DNA from: an uncultured Collinsella sp.
GTDB taxonomy: Bacteria; Actinomycetota; Coriobacteriia; Coriobacteriales; Coriobacteriaceae
Assembly (NCBI GenBank): GCA_958443265.1
Contig: CAUCKA010000008.1
Location: 1 to 64,000, forward strand
Direction: 5' to 3'
Length of the DNA stretch: 64,000 bases
Shown here: positions 32,561-42,672 of the stretch, piece after piece
How positions within the stretch are numbered: position 1 is the first letter of the stretch
Layout: each line of letters starts with the position of its first letter
Position numbers and translations under genes: made by a program
Notes under the pieces: generated by a model
What the model saw: only the letters and a program-made list of their open reading frames with translations
Told to the model about the DNA's origin: nothing
Database searches by the model: none

Positions 32561-33097
32561 CTACTCAGTCTCGCCCGGTCGAGCGCCGCGGGCCAGGGCG
32601 TCCTGGTACTCCTTGACGGCCTTGAGCCTCTGCATGGGCTTAAGGCGCTCGAACATGGTGTTGCCGTGCAGGTGGTCGATCTCGTGCTGCAGGCACACGC
32701 AGAACAGATCGCCCGAGGCCTCATAACGAATCAGGTTGGCGTCCAGATCATACGCCTCGACGACGACATGGTCGGGACGCTCAATCTCGCAGCTAATCCC
32801 GGGGATAGACAGGCAGCCCTCGCTAAACGGCACCAAATGGTCACTCTGCTCAACAATGACAGGGTTGATGAGCACGTACGGGTCGTAGTCGTTCTTGTCG
32901 CTGTAGTCGCAGTCGATGGTGACGAGCTGAATAAGCTCGCCGATCTGCGGAGCAGCCAGGCCGCAGCCGCCGTTCTCGAACATCATCTTCTTCATCTTCT
33001 CGGCAAGCGCCTCGATCGCCGGGGTGATCTCCTCGATGACGGCGCACTCCTGGCGCAAACGAGGGTCGGGCGACAGTACGATTCCGTTGGCTTCCAT
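32561..33097 (-). CDS. def: Peptide deformylase
   Basis: About 178 residues. It removes the N-formyl group from new proteins, undoing the fmt product after translation. All three metal-site motifs are present: GCGLAAPQIGE, the EGCLSIPGI cysteine, and QHEIDHLHG, whose two His and one Glu bind iron and act in catalysis. The longest frame starts at 33103, but that ATG sits directly on AAAGG; the next ATG (33095-33097, MEANG) has six bases of spacing and is likelier. It begins just after the priA stop, so the two are co-transcribed. Confidence 0.96.
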   Translation of the reverse strand: MEANGIVLSPDPRLRQECAVIEEITPAIEALAEKMKKMMFENGGCGLAAPQIGELIQLVTIDCDYSDKNDYDPYVLINPVIVEQSDHLVPFSEGCLSIPGISCEIERPDHVVVEAYDLDANLIRYEASGDLFCVCLQHEIDHLHGNTMFERLKPMQRLKAVKEYQDALARGARPGETE

Positions 33098-33115
33098 GGC
33101 CATCCTTTCAGGTTG

Positions 33116-35569
33116 TTACATCAAATCATAGGCGTCGACGTCAACGCTCACGCTCACGCCGCGCACGGAGCCCACCTCTTTGAGGCAGGCGTCGATATCA
33201 TCAGAGACATGGTACCCCACGGGCGACTTCACAAGCAGATGGAAGCGGTAACGGTCCTTGGCTCTCTCGATTACACACGAAGCCGGGCCCAGCACCTGCG
33301 GCACGGCACTCCCTGCCCGCAAAAAATCGGGCGCGGCGGCATGCCAGCGACGCTTGAGGAGCTTGGCGATGCGGCCGATGTAGTCTTGCGCGTCGTCTCG
33401 GTTCGCCGACCACACCAAAATGTTGACCAGACGCACGAACGGTGGATACAGGGCGTCGCGGCGCTGGTCCAGGTCGTAGTCGGTAAAGATCGAACGGTCG
33501 TGCTTAGCGACGGCGCGAATGACCGGATCCTCGGGCAGGTAGGTCTGGATGATCACCTCACCGGGACGATCGCCGCGACCGGCACGGCCGGCGACCTGCT
33601 CCAGTAAATCGTAGGCGCGCTCCCCTGCGCGGAAATCGGGCAGCTTGAGGGCGAAGTCGGCATTGACCACGCCCACGAGCGTGACCTCGGGAAAATCGAG
33701 ACCTTTAGCGATCATCTGGGTACCCAGCAACACGGCGCAATCCGCCGCATCGAACTGCTCGAGCAGCTTTTTGTGCGCATCCTTGCCACACGTGGAATCG
33801 GCATCCATGCGAATGATGGCAACGTCCTCGGGAAGCAACTGGTGCAGAGCGTCCTCGATCTGCTGCGTGCCCAGGCCCATTTTTGCCAGGTAGCGACTGC
33901 CACATTTGGGGCAACGGCTCGTGGGCGCGGGATACGGCCGCACGCGCCAAGACGAACCGCATGTGTGACACTGCAGCGTGTGTGTGCGCTCGTGATACGT
34001 AAGCGCTGTGGAGCAGTGGTTGCAGGTGGGGACGCAGCCGCACTCGCGGCACATCAGGAATGGCGCAAAGCCACGGCGGTTATGCAGCAACACGGCCTTC
34101 TCGCGGCGCCCGACCACACGCTCCAATCCCTCCATCAAGGGTTTTGAGAACATGGAGCGGCTGCCGTGCGAGAACTCGCGACGCAGGTCAGCAATGCGGA
34201 CCGTAGGCAGCACGGCGTGTCCGGGGCGCTCGGGCATCTCGACACGCGTCCAGGTGGCACCGTTATACATGCCGCGGCGGCAGCGGTCGAGGGCCTCGGC
34301 AGAAGGCGTGGCCGACCCCAGCACGAGCGGGCAGCGATAGCGGCGCGCCATCTCGGCTGCCACCTCGCGCGCATGGTAGCGCGGACTGGACCCCTGCTTG
34401 TAGCTGGTCTCGTGCTCCTCGTCAATGATGATGAGGCCCAGGTCGTCAAGCGGGCAAAAGAGCGCCGAACGTGCGCCGACGACCACGCGGGCCGCACCGC
34501 TGGCAACCATATCCCACTGGTCCAGGCGCTCGCCGGCCGAAAGCCGCGAATGGAACACGGCGACCGTCTCGCCAAAGCGCGAACGGAAGCGGCCGACGGT
34601 CTGGGCCGTCAGCGAAATCTCGGGCACCAGCACGCAGGCCGAGCGACCGGCTGCAAGCACGCGCTCAATGGCGGAGAGGTAAACCTCGGTTTTGCCGGAG
34701 CCGGTGACGCCGTCGACCAACACCACGTCGCCATGAGCGTCCAGACGGGCGCGCTCAATCTGCGCGAGCGCCTGTTGCTGGCCGTTGGTAAGGGAGACCG
34801 GCGCCTTGCCGCTTGCCGAGGACAGCGTGGTCTGCTCGCTGCAGCCACGCCACGCACGGCGTTCCTCCACCACCACGACGCCGCGCTTTTTGAGCGCCTT
34901 GATGGTCGCCGACATGCTGTTATAGAGAAGGTTGAGGTCGCGCGTCGTGACCGGGCCGCACCGGAGCGCCTCGATGAGTTGGCGCTGGCGGACCGCGGTC
35001 TTGGGCGGCGTATAGTCAAAGCCTTCGGGCGTAAGCATCACCCAACGGTTTTGGATAGGCTTGACGGCGGGGCGCTCAACCGACCATGCGCCGTCATCGC
35101 CCTTAACGACGCGCGGACTGCCGCCCGGGGGCAGGAACAGGCGCAGGCACTCGGAAAGCGTCGCGACATACTCGCGGCTCATCCAACGTGCGATGCGGGC
35201 AGCCTCGGCGGTAAAGAGGGGTTTGCTGAGGATGGCTTCGATGGCTTTAATGCGCGCGGGGTCGAGGGCATTGTAGCCCTGTAGGTCGCTCAGCTCAGGC
35301 GCAATGTCGACGATATAGCCCGCGGCCGCACGGTTACCAAAGTGGACCAGGACCGTGGATCCGATCTGCGCCTCGTTGGCAAGGGACTCAGGGATGCCGT
35401 AAGCAAACGGATCCGACAGCGCACGGGTGGGGATGTCGAGGACCACGCTCGCGTAGGCGGCAGGGGGCTCGGGCGCAGGCTTAGACTGAGCCGAGGCAGC
35501 GGCAGGCTTGGGCTTCACCGGAGCTTCCTCCGGTTCCGGCGAACCAAACAGCGACAGTTGTTGAGCCAT
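33116..35569 (-). CDS. priA: Primosomal replication restart helicase PriA
   Basis: An 817-residue superfamily 2 3'-5' helicase that reloads the replisome at stalled forks. It has an N-terminal 3'-DNA-binding domain after a Pro/Ala-rich leader of about 40 residues, Walker A LVDGVTGSGKTEVYLSA, DEEH box LIIIDEEHETSYKQGSSPRY, LGSATPSAEAL, and a zinc-binding insert with four Cys pairs (MCRECGCVPTCNHC, LQCHTCGSSW, CPKCGSRYL). The C-terminal helicase lobe has GTQMIAKGLDFPEVTLVGVV and QVAGRAGRGDRPGEV. The ATG has AGAGGTGGT upstream. It is the first gene of the priA-def-fmt-rsmB operon, a common order. Confidence 0.97.
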   Translation of the reverse strand: MAQQLSLFGSPEPEEAPVKPKPAAASAQSKPAPEPPAAYASVVLDIPTRALSDPFAYGIPESLANEAQIGSTVLVHFGNRAAAGYIVDIAPELSDLQGYNALDPARIKAIEAILSKPLFTAEAARIARWMSREYVATLSECLRLFLPPGGSPRVVKGDDGAWSVERPAVKPIQNRWVMLTPEGFDYTPPKTAVRQRQLIEALRCGPVTTRDLNLLYNSMSATIKALKKRGVVVVEERRAWRGCSEQTTLSSASGKAPVSLTNGQQQALAQIERARLDAHGDVVLVDGVTGSGKTEVYLSAIERVLAAGRSACVLVPEISLTAQTVGRFRSRFGETVAVFHSRLSAGERLDQWDMVASGAARVVVGARSALFCPLDDLGLIIIDEEHETSYKQGSSPRYHAREVAAEMARRYRCPLVLGSATPSAEALDRCRRGMYNGATWTRVEMPERPGHAVLPTVRIADLRREFSHGSRSMFSKPLMEGLERVVGRREKAVLLHNRRGFAPFLMCRECGCVPTCNHCSTALTYHERTHTLQCHTCGSSWRVRPYPAPTSRCPKCGSRYLAKMGLGTQQIEDALHQLLPEDVAIIRMDADSTCGKDAHKKLLEQFDAADCAVLLGTQMIAKGLDFPEVTLVGVVNADFALKLPDFRAGERAYDLLEQVAGRAGRGDRPGEVIIQTYLPEDPVIRAVAKHDRSIFTDYDLDQRRDALYPPFVRLVNILVWSANRDDAQDYIGRIAKLLKRRWHAAAPDFLRAGSAVPQVLGPASCVIERAKDRYRFHLLVKSPVGYHVSDDIDACLKEVGSVRGVSVSVDVDAYDLM

Positions 35570-35601
35570 ACACCACCTCTAACGAACGGACCTGAAAGGG
35601 G

Positions 35602-35703
35602 TGGGACAAAATAATCAGTAGAGTTTGTCCCATGGCCGATACGAGTGTCGAGCTTGTTGCGTCACTCGAACATGGGACAAACACTACTGATTATTTTGTC
35701 CCA
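35602..35703. repeat. Large palindromic element between gltX and priA
   Basis: Left arm from TGGGACAAAATAATCAGTAG (35602-35621) through GTTTGTCCCATG (35623-35634) is complementary to CATGGGACAAAC (35671-35682) through CTACTGATTATTTTGTCCCA (35684-35703), with one mismatch at 35622/35683. That gives arms of 33 bp. An inner CGAGTG/CACTCG hairpin (35642-35647 with 35663-35668) fills the loop. Confidence 0.8.
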
Positions 35704-35721
35704 GCAACCCACTCATCGGTA

Positions 35722-35757
35722 CAGAAACAAGAGCCCCGCTCGGGGGAACGGGGCTCG
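35722..35757 (-). terminator. Terminator of gltX
   Basis: GAGCCCCG (35731-35738) pairs with CGGGGCTC (35749-35756). On the minus strand it is followed by TTGTTTCTG. It lies about 22 nt after the gltX stop. Confidence 0.85.
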
Positions 35758-35779
35758 GATACATGCGTTTACGCGTCTA

Positions 35780-37255
35780 CTACAGCGCCATCGTGCGGGC
35801 GCGGTCGATGCGTGCCAGGCAGTCGTCGCGGCCGACGAGCGCCATGGTCTCGCCCAGCGGGGGGCTCACCATGTTGCCGCAGACGGCGACGCGCACGGCC
35901 TGGAATACCACGCGCTTCTTGAGGTCCATCTGCTCGGGCAGCGGCTCAAGCGCGGCGTCGATGGCCTCGGCAGTCCACTTGTCCACGCCCTCGAGCGCGG
36001 CCTTGGCGGCATCCAGAATGGCACCCATGCCTTCCTTAGCCAGGCCCTTGTTAACGGATTTCTCGTCATACTCGAGCGTCTCGGCCGTAGCGAAGATGGG
36101 AGCGGCGACGGTCACGGCGTCGGCCGGCATCTTGGTGCGCGGTTTGACGATTGCGGCAAGCGCGTCGATCCAGTCCTCGCCGTACTCGACGTTGCCCTCG
36201 ATGAGACCCGCCTCGTGCAGCTCGGGGACCATGATCTCGTCGGCAAACTGGGCATCGGACATGCCGTTGATGTACTCGGCGTTGACCCAGTCGAGTTTCT
36301 TTGGGTCGAAGGTCGCCGGGTTCTTGGAGATGCGGTCGAGCGAGAACTTGCTGGCTAGGACATCGCGCGGGATGATCGTGGTCTCGCCGTCGAGCGACCA
36401 GCCGAGCAGCGCCAGGTAGTTGACGAAGGCGTCGGAAAGGTAACCGGCGTCGCGGTACTCCTCCACCGAAGTTGCGCCGTGGCGCTTGGAGAGCTTCTTA
36501 CCGTCGGCGCCCAGGATCATGGAGATGTGGGCGAACGTGGGCACGGGCGCGCCGAGGGCCTCGTAGACCATGACCTGGCGCGGGGTGTTGGACAGGTGGT
36601 CGTCGCCGCGGATGACATGGGTGATCTTCATCATGGCGTCGTCGACGACGGTCGCGAAGTTGTACGTGGGCGTGCCATCGGAGCGGAAGATGACAAAGTC
36701 GTCGAGCTCCTTGGCGTCGAAGGTCACCTCACCGTGAACGGCGTCGTGGATGACGACGTCGCCGCGGTCCTCGGGCACCTTGATGCGCAGGACGTAGGAC
36801 TCGCCGGCCTCGATGCGGCGGCGGGCCTCCTCGGGATCAAGATCGCGGCAACGACGCTGATAGCCCTGGAAGGGGTCCTTGCGCTCCTGCGCGGCCTTGC
36901 GGTCGGCGTCGAGCTGCTCCTTGGTGCAGAAGCAGGGATAGGCCTTGCCCTCGTCCCAAAGTTTCTGGGCGGCCTGCTTGTACAGGTCCAGGCGCTCGGT
37001 CTGGGCGTAGGGGCCAAAGTCGCCGCCTACCTCGGGACCCTCGTCCCAGTCCAGGCCCAGCCAACGCATGGCACGCAGGATGATCTGCGTGTTCTCGTCG
37101 GTGGAACGGGTGGGATCGGTGTCGTCGATGCGCAGGATGAACGTGCCGCCGTTAGCACGGGCGAAAGCCCAGTTATAGATAGCGGTGCGGGCGCCGCCGA
37201 TGTGCAGCTTGCCCGTCGGTGAGGGTGCAAAGCGGACGCGAACGTCTGATGCCAT
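35780..37255 (-). CDS. gltX: Glutamyl-tRNA synthetase
   Basis: About 491 residues, class I aminoacyl-tRNA synthetase charging tRNA-Glu. The HIGH motif is in FAPSPTGKLHIGGARTA and the KMSKS equivalent is KLSKRHGATSV. ILRIDDTDPTRSTDENTQ and VIRGDDHLSNTPRQVMVYEA are also conserved. The C-terminal anticodon-binding region is present at normal length. The frame can be read from 37294, but the ATG at 37253-37255 (MASDVRVRFAP) has GAGGAGATTTCC before it and matches the family start. No amidotransferase or second gltX is visible in this window. Confidence 0.96.
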   Translation of the reverse strand: MASDVRVRFAPSPTGKLHIGGARTAIYNWAFARANGGTFILRIDDTDPTRSTDENTQIILRAMRWLGLDWDEGPEVGGDFGPYAQTERLDLYKQAAQKLWDEGKAYPCFCTKEQLDADRKAAQERKDPFQGYQRRCRDLDPEEARRRIEAGESYVLRIKVPEDRGDVVIHDAVHGEVTFDAKELDDFVIFRSDGTPTYNFATVVDDAMMKITHVIRGDDHLSNTPRQVMVYEALGAPVPTFAHISMILGADGKKLSKRHGATSVEEYRDAGYLSDAFVNYLALLGWSLDGETTIIPRDVLASKFSLDRISKNPATFDPKKLDWVNAEYINGMSDAQFADEIMVPELHEAGLIEGNVEYGEDWIDALAAIVKPRTKMPADAVTVAAPIFATAETLEYDEKSVNKGLAKEGMGAILDAAKAALEGVDKWTAEAIDAALEPLPEQMDLKKRVVFQAVRVAVCGNMVSPPLGETMALVGRDDCLARIDRARTMAL

Positions 37256-37335
37256 GGAAATCTCCTCGATTGCAGGATGGATGTCTAACCGCATCAGTAT
37301 AAAGCATCAAAGCAACCTCCGCACAAAGGGCACCG

Positions 37336-37370
37336 ACCCACTCATTGGGGACAGACTTAAATGAGTGGGT
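37336..37370. repeat. Small REP-like hairpin with GGGGACAGACTTA loop
   Basis: ACCCACTCATT (37336-37346) is complementary to AATGAGTGGGT (37360-37370); the loop is GGGGACAGACTTA. It lies between divergent gltX and metK. The word GGGGACAGACTT is typical of REP sequences linked to Y1 (RAYT) transposases in other bacteria, as I recall. Confidence 0.65.
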
Positions 37371-37475
37371 GCGGAAAGGGTGTGAATGTTTGATTTACGC
37401 GCTATGATGTGCCCTTGCATAGAGAGCCCAGCGGAATGGTAACGGTCGCCGGGACACGTTTTTGAAAGGACAATC

Positions 37476-38756
<1,281 letters not shown>

Positions 38757-38793
38757 GCTTACGAGAAAAGCCACAGCCAAATAGAAACACGCC

Positions 38794-38830
38794 AAAAAGA
38801 GGTACCGGAACAACCGGTACCTCTTTTTTA
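38794..38830 (+). terminator. Terminator of metK
   Basis: AAAAAGAGGTACCGG (38794-38808) pairs with CCGGTACCTCTTTTT (38814-38828), with a T-run. It is A-flanked on the other side, so it can work in both directions. Confidence 0.92.
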
Positions 38831-38923
38831 TTAACCGGTGGTGAAGATGAGTCGACATGGGACGCAGAATAGGTTCCCAGCTGATGAATTTTGCAGCAAG
38901 CGTGCCCCTACCATGTATCCTAA

Positions 38924-39044
38924 GTTCCGAGGGCTTTGGTATTTGGTCGATCGCGAGTTCCGCACGAGCCGGAGGCCACTTAATGTGGCCTCCGTGCGAG
39001 CCAGGACTGTAGAGCAGGCGACCAAATACCAAAGCCCTCGGAAC
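38924..39044. repeat. Cruciform-like element with 26-bp perfect arms upstream of L-serine dehydratase
   Basis: The arm beginning GTTCCGAGGGCTTTGGTATT (38924-38949, 26 bp) is the exact complement of 39019-39044. Inside lies a second hairpin: GGAGGCCAC (38971-38979) with GTGGCCTCC (38985-38993), extended by CGCAC (38961-38965) with GTGCG (38994-38998). The right arm ends 23 nt before the next ATG, so the structure would occupy the mRNA leader. No gene lies in 38831-38923. Confidence 0.82.
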
Positions 39045-39067
39045 GACGGGATAGAACAGGAGCGCAT

Positions 39068-40675
39068 ATGGCAGGCAAGCCGCAAACACTAGCTACGACC
39101 TCGGCATTCGAGATCTTGGGGCCCGTCATGGTCGGCCCCAGTTCATCGCACACCGCTGGCGCCCTGCGGTGCGCCCAAGTTGCCGCCAGCCTGCTGGAAG
39201 GCCGCATCACTAAGGTCACCTTTGGCCTGTGGAACTCCTTTGCCCACACCTACCGCGGCCACGGCACCGATCGTGCGCTCGTCGCGGGCATCCTGGGCCT
39301 CGACACCGACGACGAGAACATCAAGCAGGCCTTCGACCTCGCACGCGAGCAGGGCCTCGACTACCACTTTGAAATTAAGGGCGACGACGCCTCCATCCAT
39401 CCCAACACCGTCGACATCGACATGGCCGACGATACGGGCGCCACGGCGCAGGTCCGCGGCGAGAGCCTCGGCGGCGGCAAGATGCGCATCAGCCGCATCA
39501 ACGGCGTCGGCGTCGATATCTCGGGCATGTATTCCACGCTCTTCGTGGCACACCAGGACGTCCCCGGTGTGCTCGCCGCGCTCACGAACCTGCTCGCCTA
39601 CGCCCATGTGAACATCGCTTTCTGCCGCACCTACCGCACCGAGGTGGGCGGCCAGGCATACTCCGTCTTTGAGACCGATGGCGCCCCCGACGACACCGTC
39701 ATCCCCATGCTGCGCAAGCTCGACAATGTAAACTACGCCACCTTTATCGAGCTCCCGGGCTCGGCCTCGTCGCTCTCCCCCGGCGTTTCGGCCAAGGAAA
39801 TCTTTGACGATGGTGCGCAGTTGCTCGACGCCTGCGCCGAACTCGGCCTCAACATCGGCGCCGTCATGGCCGTTCGCGAGGCGCGCCTGACCGGCGAGGC
39901 CCACGCCGTCGCCGCCATGCGCCGCGTGCTCGACGTCATGCGCGAGGAGACCACGGCCCCCATCGCCAATCCTCAGCGCTCGCTCGGCGGGCTTATCGGC
40001 GGCGAGGCCAGACTCGTTGATGCCACCGGCCGCAACGACTTGAGCGTAAGCCTGATGGGCGCCGTCCAGACCGATGCCGTGGCCCGCGCCATGGCCGTCC
40101 TTGAGCGCTCCGCCACAATGGGAGTGATCGTCGCCGCCCCCACGGCCGGCTCCGCAGGCGTCGTGCCCGGCTGCGTGCTGGCGCTCGCCGACCATCTGCA
40201 ACTGGACGATGAGCAAGTCATGGACGCCCTCTACTGCGCCGCCGCCATCGGCCTCAACCTCACCACGAGCGCCTGCGTCGCCGGCGCCGAGGGCGGATGC
40301 CAAGCCGAGGTGGGAAGCGCGGCCGCCATGGCCGCCGCCGCGCTGGTGCAGATGCTCGGAGGCACGCCTGAGCAGGCACTCGACGCCAGCTCCATCGCCC
40401 TGAGCAACCTGCTGGGCCTGGTCTGCGACCCGGTGGGCGGCCTCGTGGAGGTGCCGTGCCAAAACCGCAATGCCATCGGCGTGGCCGCGGCATTTAGCTC
40501 GGCGCAGCTTGCACTTGCCGGTATCAAGAGCCTGGTGCCGTTTGACCAGATGGCGCACGTCATGCTCTCCGTGGGCCACGCGTTGCCGGCCACGCTGCGC
40601 GAGACGGCAAAGGGTGGCATCGCGCAGGCTCCGGCCGCACTTTCGGCCTGTGCAAAATGCGGTGTGTGCGGATAG
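39068..40675 (+). CDS. sdaA: Fe-S L-serine dehydratase, fused beta and alpha chains
   Basis: A 535-residue single-chain enzyme deaminating L-serine to pyruvate and ammonia with a catalytic 4Fe-4S cluster. The N-terminal beta domain has GPVMVGPSSSHTAGALR and GHGTDRALVAGILG. A central ACT-like region follows (VPGVLAALTNLLAYAHVNIA), then the alpha domain with APTAGSAGVVPGCVLAL. Cluster cysteines lie in CVAGAEGGCQAE and CDPVGGLVEVPCQNRNAIG, and near the C-terminus (CAKCGVCG). In two-gene systems the domains are separate sdaAB and sdaAA. It is oxygen-sensitive, fitting an anaerobe. The ATG follows CAGGAGCGCAT, just after the 26-bp palindrome. Confidence 0.93.
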   Translation: MAGKPQTLATTSAFEILGPVMVGPSSSHTAGALRCAQVAASLLEGRITKVTFGLWNSFAHTYRGHGTDRALVAGILGLDTDDENIKQAFDLAREQGLDYHFEIKGDDASIHPNTVDIDMADDTGATAQVRGESLGGGKMRISRINGVGVDISGMYSTLFVAHQDVPGVLAALTNLLAYAHVNIAFCRTYRTEVGGQAYSVFETDGAPDDTVIPMLRKLDNVNYATFIELPGSASSLSPGVSAKEIFDDGAQLLDACAELGLNIGAVMAVREARLTGEAHAVAAMRRVLDVMREETTAPIANPQRSLGGLIGGEARLVDATGRNDLSVSLMGAVQTDAVARAMAVLERSATMGVIVAAPTAGSAGVVPGCVLALADHLQLDDEQVMDALYCAAAIGLNLTTSACVAGAEGGCQAEVGSAAAMAAAALVQMLGGTPEQALDASSIALSNLLGLVCDPVGGLVEVPCQNRNAIGVAAAFSSAQLALAGIKSLVPFDQMAHVMLSVGHALPATLRETAKGGIAQAPAALSACAKCGVCG

Positions 40676-40694
40676 CGACAAAGAAAGACTCGAA

Positions 40695-40720
40695 GGTGGG
40701 ACAAATGTCCCACCTCTTTT
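40695..40720 (+). terminator. Terminator after L-serine dehydratase
   Basis: GGTGGGA (40695-40701) pairs with TCCCACC (40708-40714), followed by TCTTTT. The stem word GTGGGACA is shared with the palindrome at 35602, so it may derive from the same repeat family. Confidence 0.8.
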
Positions 40721-40824
40721 GAATGCCACCGTTTCCATACCACAAACAACTGGGTAATCGCTATAATGCAAGCCCAGTAAAAACACGATGAGCCGCAAGG
40801 CGAAATCCGAAGGATATGCATACG

Positions 40825-42540
40825 ATGTCGCAAAACGATCGAACTCAACTGATTCCCGATCCGCAGCAGCCGAGCAGGCACACCGGCGGCGTTCAGTCGC
40901 CGCGTCCTATCGCGCCGAGCCGCGGTCAGCAGCGAGGTGCGGCAAACGTTTCCCAACGTCCGAACAAGCAGCATCAGCAGCGCCAGGCAAATGGCAATGC
41001 GCCCAAGCAGCCCCCCACGCACGCTCGAGGCGATCGCGGCCCCGCACGCAAACCCGCCGAGAACAATAAGTCGGGCAAAAAGACGACGCTCTTTGTCGTT
41101 CTGGGTCTTATCGTCATTGTCTATATCGTAGGCGTTGTAGCGTTTTCGCAGGTAGCCTACCCCAACACCACTATCGCCGGCGTCGATGTCTCGTTCTCCA
41201 ACGCTTCGTCTGCCGCCACCAAGGTCAACTCGGCTTGGAAGCACTATAAGCTCACCGTGACAGGCGATGACTTTAGCTGGACCTATCAGCCCGAGTCCGA
41301 TGAGCCCATTGTCGACGGCGAAGCTGCCGCAAAAGAGATTATCAGCCGCAACGAAGCCATTGTATGGCCGGTTCGCCTTGTAGAATCCTTAAGCGGCAAG
41401 ACCAAAACAACCGCTAGCTCCAACGAAGTCGATCTTGATCAAGACGTCGACCTGTCCATGCTCTCCGACACCTTTGACCAAAAGCAGTTTGAGAAGGATC
41501 TGGGCGCCGCCATCGACGAGTTTAACGAGGGGCGTTCGGGCGCGTTCGAGGCCAATAGCTCCTATGACGAGCAGGCCGGCAAGTTTACCGTCGAGAAGGC
41601 GCGCTCCAACGAAAAACTCAACCGCGAGCATGTCATTAAGTATGCCGAGCTCGAGCTTGCCTCGCTGGCCGAGACCGTAGATCTTTCCAAGCTCGGCAAC
41701 GTTGCCTATGAGCCACTCAATGGAACGCTGACCGATGATCAGATTCAGGCCGCATGCGATGCCGCCAACAACTTCTTGGGCGTCAACGTGACCCTCAAGC
41801 TCAACGGCGAGGATGCCGGCAAGGTTGATGGCAGCTCCGTGTTGCAGTGGATCAGCTTTGCCGATCCGGCCAACCCCACGCTCGATACGTCGCAGATCAG
41901 CAGCTGGGCAGCCGAGCTTGCCAACGGCTTTAATACCGTGGGCTCCACTCGCTGGTGGACGCGCGCCGATGGCAAGCAGTGCGCCGTCGAAGGCGGCGAC
42001 TTTGGTTGGTCCATCGACAGCAGCTCGCTCGCCAAGCAGGTCGAAGACGCCATTAACAACAAGCAGACCGGCGAAATCGAGATCAAGTACTCCCAGAAGG
42101 CCGACACCTTTACCGCAAAGGGAGAGCCCGACTGGAAGGCATACATCGATGTCGATCTGTCCGAGCAGCACGCGCGCTACTACGACGAGAGCGGCAATAT
42201 CGTGTGGGAGGCCAACTTTATCTCCGGCAAGCCGGGAAAGGACGCCACGCCCGAAGGCGTTTGGCAGATCAACAGCAACAATGGCGCCAGCAAGCTCATC
42301 GGTGCCAAGGACCCCGAGACCGGCAAGCCCAAATACGAAAGCCCGGTTAGCTACTGGATGCCGTTTGAGGGCAACATGATCGGCTTCCACGATGCCACCT
42401 GGCAAAACGACAAGAGCTTCGATAACGCCGAGTCGTACAAGTGGTGCGGCAGCCACGGTTGCATCAACCTGCGCCTGGCCGACGCCAAGGCACTTCACGA
42501 CTGCATCAAAGTCGGCCTGTGCGTGGTTGTCCACTCGTAG
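40825..42540 (+). CDS. Membrane-anchored L,D-transpeptidase (YkuD)
   Basis: About 571 residues. The N-terminal 90 or so are cytosolic, basic and Pro/Gln-rich. One membrane helix (LFVVLGLIVIVYIVGVVAF) follows, then an external part with two repeats related to the PG_binding_4 domain, and a C-terminal YkuD domain. The catalytic signature is SHGCINLRLADAKALHD, with the upstream His in MIGFHDATW. It would make 3-3 cross-links in peptidoglycan or attach proteins to it. The frame can be read from 40816; the ATG at 40825 has a 10-nt distance to AAGGA, and either is possible. It stands alone between two terminated units. Confidence 0.92.
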   Translation: MSQNDRTQLIPDPQQPSRHTGGVQSPRPIAPSRGQQRGAANVSQRPNKQHQQRQANGNAPKQPPTHARGDRGPARKPAENNKSGKKTTLFVVLGLIVIVYIVGVVAFSQVAYPNTTIAGVDVSFSNASSAATKVNSAWKHYKLTVTGDDFSWTYQPESDEPIVDGEAAAKEIISRNEAIVWPVRLVESLSGKTKTTASSNEVDLDQDVDLSMLSDTFDQKQFEKDLGAAIDEFNEGRSGAFEANSSYDEQAGKFTVEKARSNEKLNREHVIKYAELELASLAETVDLSKLGNVAYEPLNGTLTDDQIQAACDAANNFLGVNVTLKLNGEDAGKVDGSSVLQWISFADPANPTLDTSQISSWAAELANGFNTVGSTRWWTRADGKQCAVEGGDFGWSIDSSSLAKQVEDAINNKQTGEIEIKYSQKADTFTAKGEPDWKAYIDVDLSEQHARYYDESGNIVWEANFISGKPGKDATPEGVWQINSNNGASKLIGAKDPETGKPKYESPVSYWMPFEGNMIGFHDATWQNDKSFDNAESYKWCGSHGCINLRLADAKALHDCIKVGLCVVVHS

Positions 42541-42588
42541 TGCAACGCGCGCATTCCTACAACGTGGAGCCGCTGCGACCAATCTAAC

Positions 42589-42654
42589 AGTTCCGAAAGA
42601 ATCCGCCATATGCGCCCGCCTTACGCGACGAGCGCATATACTTATTGAGGAACT
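42589..42654 (+). promoter_or_regulatory. Nested palindrome upstream of the ABC exporter
   Basis: ATATGCGC (42608-42615) pairs with GCGCATAT (42632-42639), enclosed by AGTTCC (42589-42594) and GGAACT (42649-42654). It lies between the transpeptidase stop and the exporter's Shine-Dalgarno AAAGGAG. It could terminate the first unit or be an operator for the exporter. Confidence 0.5.
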
Positions 42655-42672
42655 TTCTATAAAGGAGACGCT

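Noticed and set aside
34166..35284. 372-codon plus-strand frame opposite priA
   Set aside because: Shadow of PriA; no ribosome-binding site, no family resemblance. The same applies to other long antisense frames over capE, glgP, gltX, metK, L-serine dehydratase, cbiP and cbiL.
37409..37475. SAM riboswitch upstream of metK
   Set aside because: The leader is only about 60 nt and shows none of the SAM-I, SAM-II or SAM/SAH cores that I can recognise.
39143..40798. 551-codon minus-strand frame opposite L-serine dehydratase
   Set aside because: Low-complexity Gly/Ala/His-rich antisense reading; the plus-strand protein has all its Fe-S cysteines and conserved blocks.
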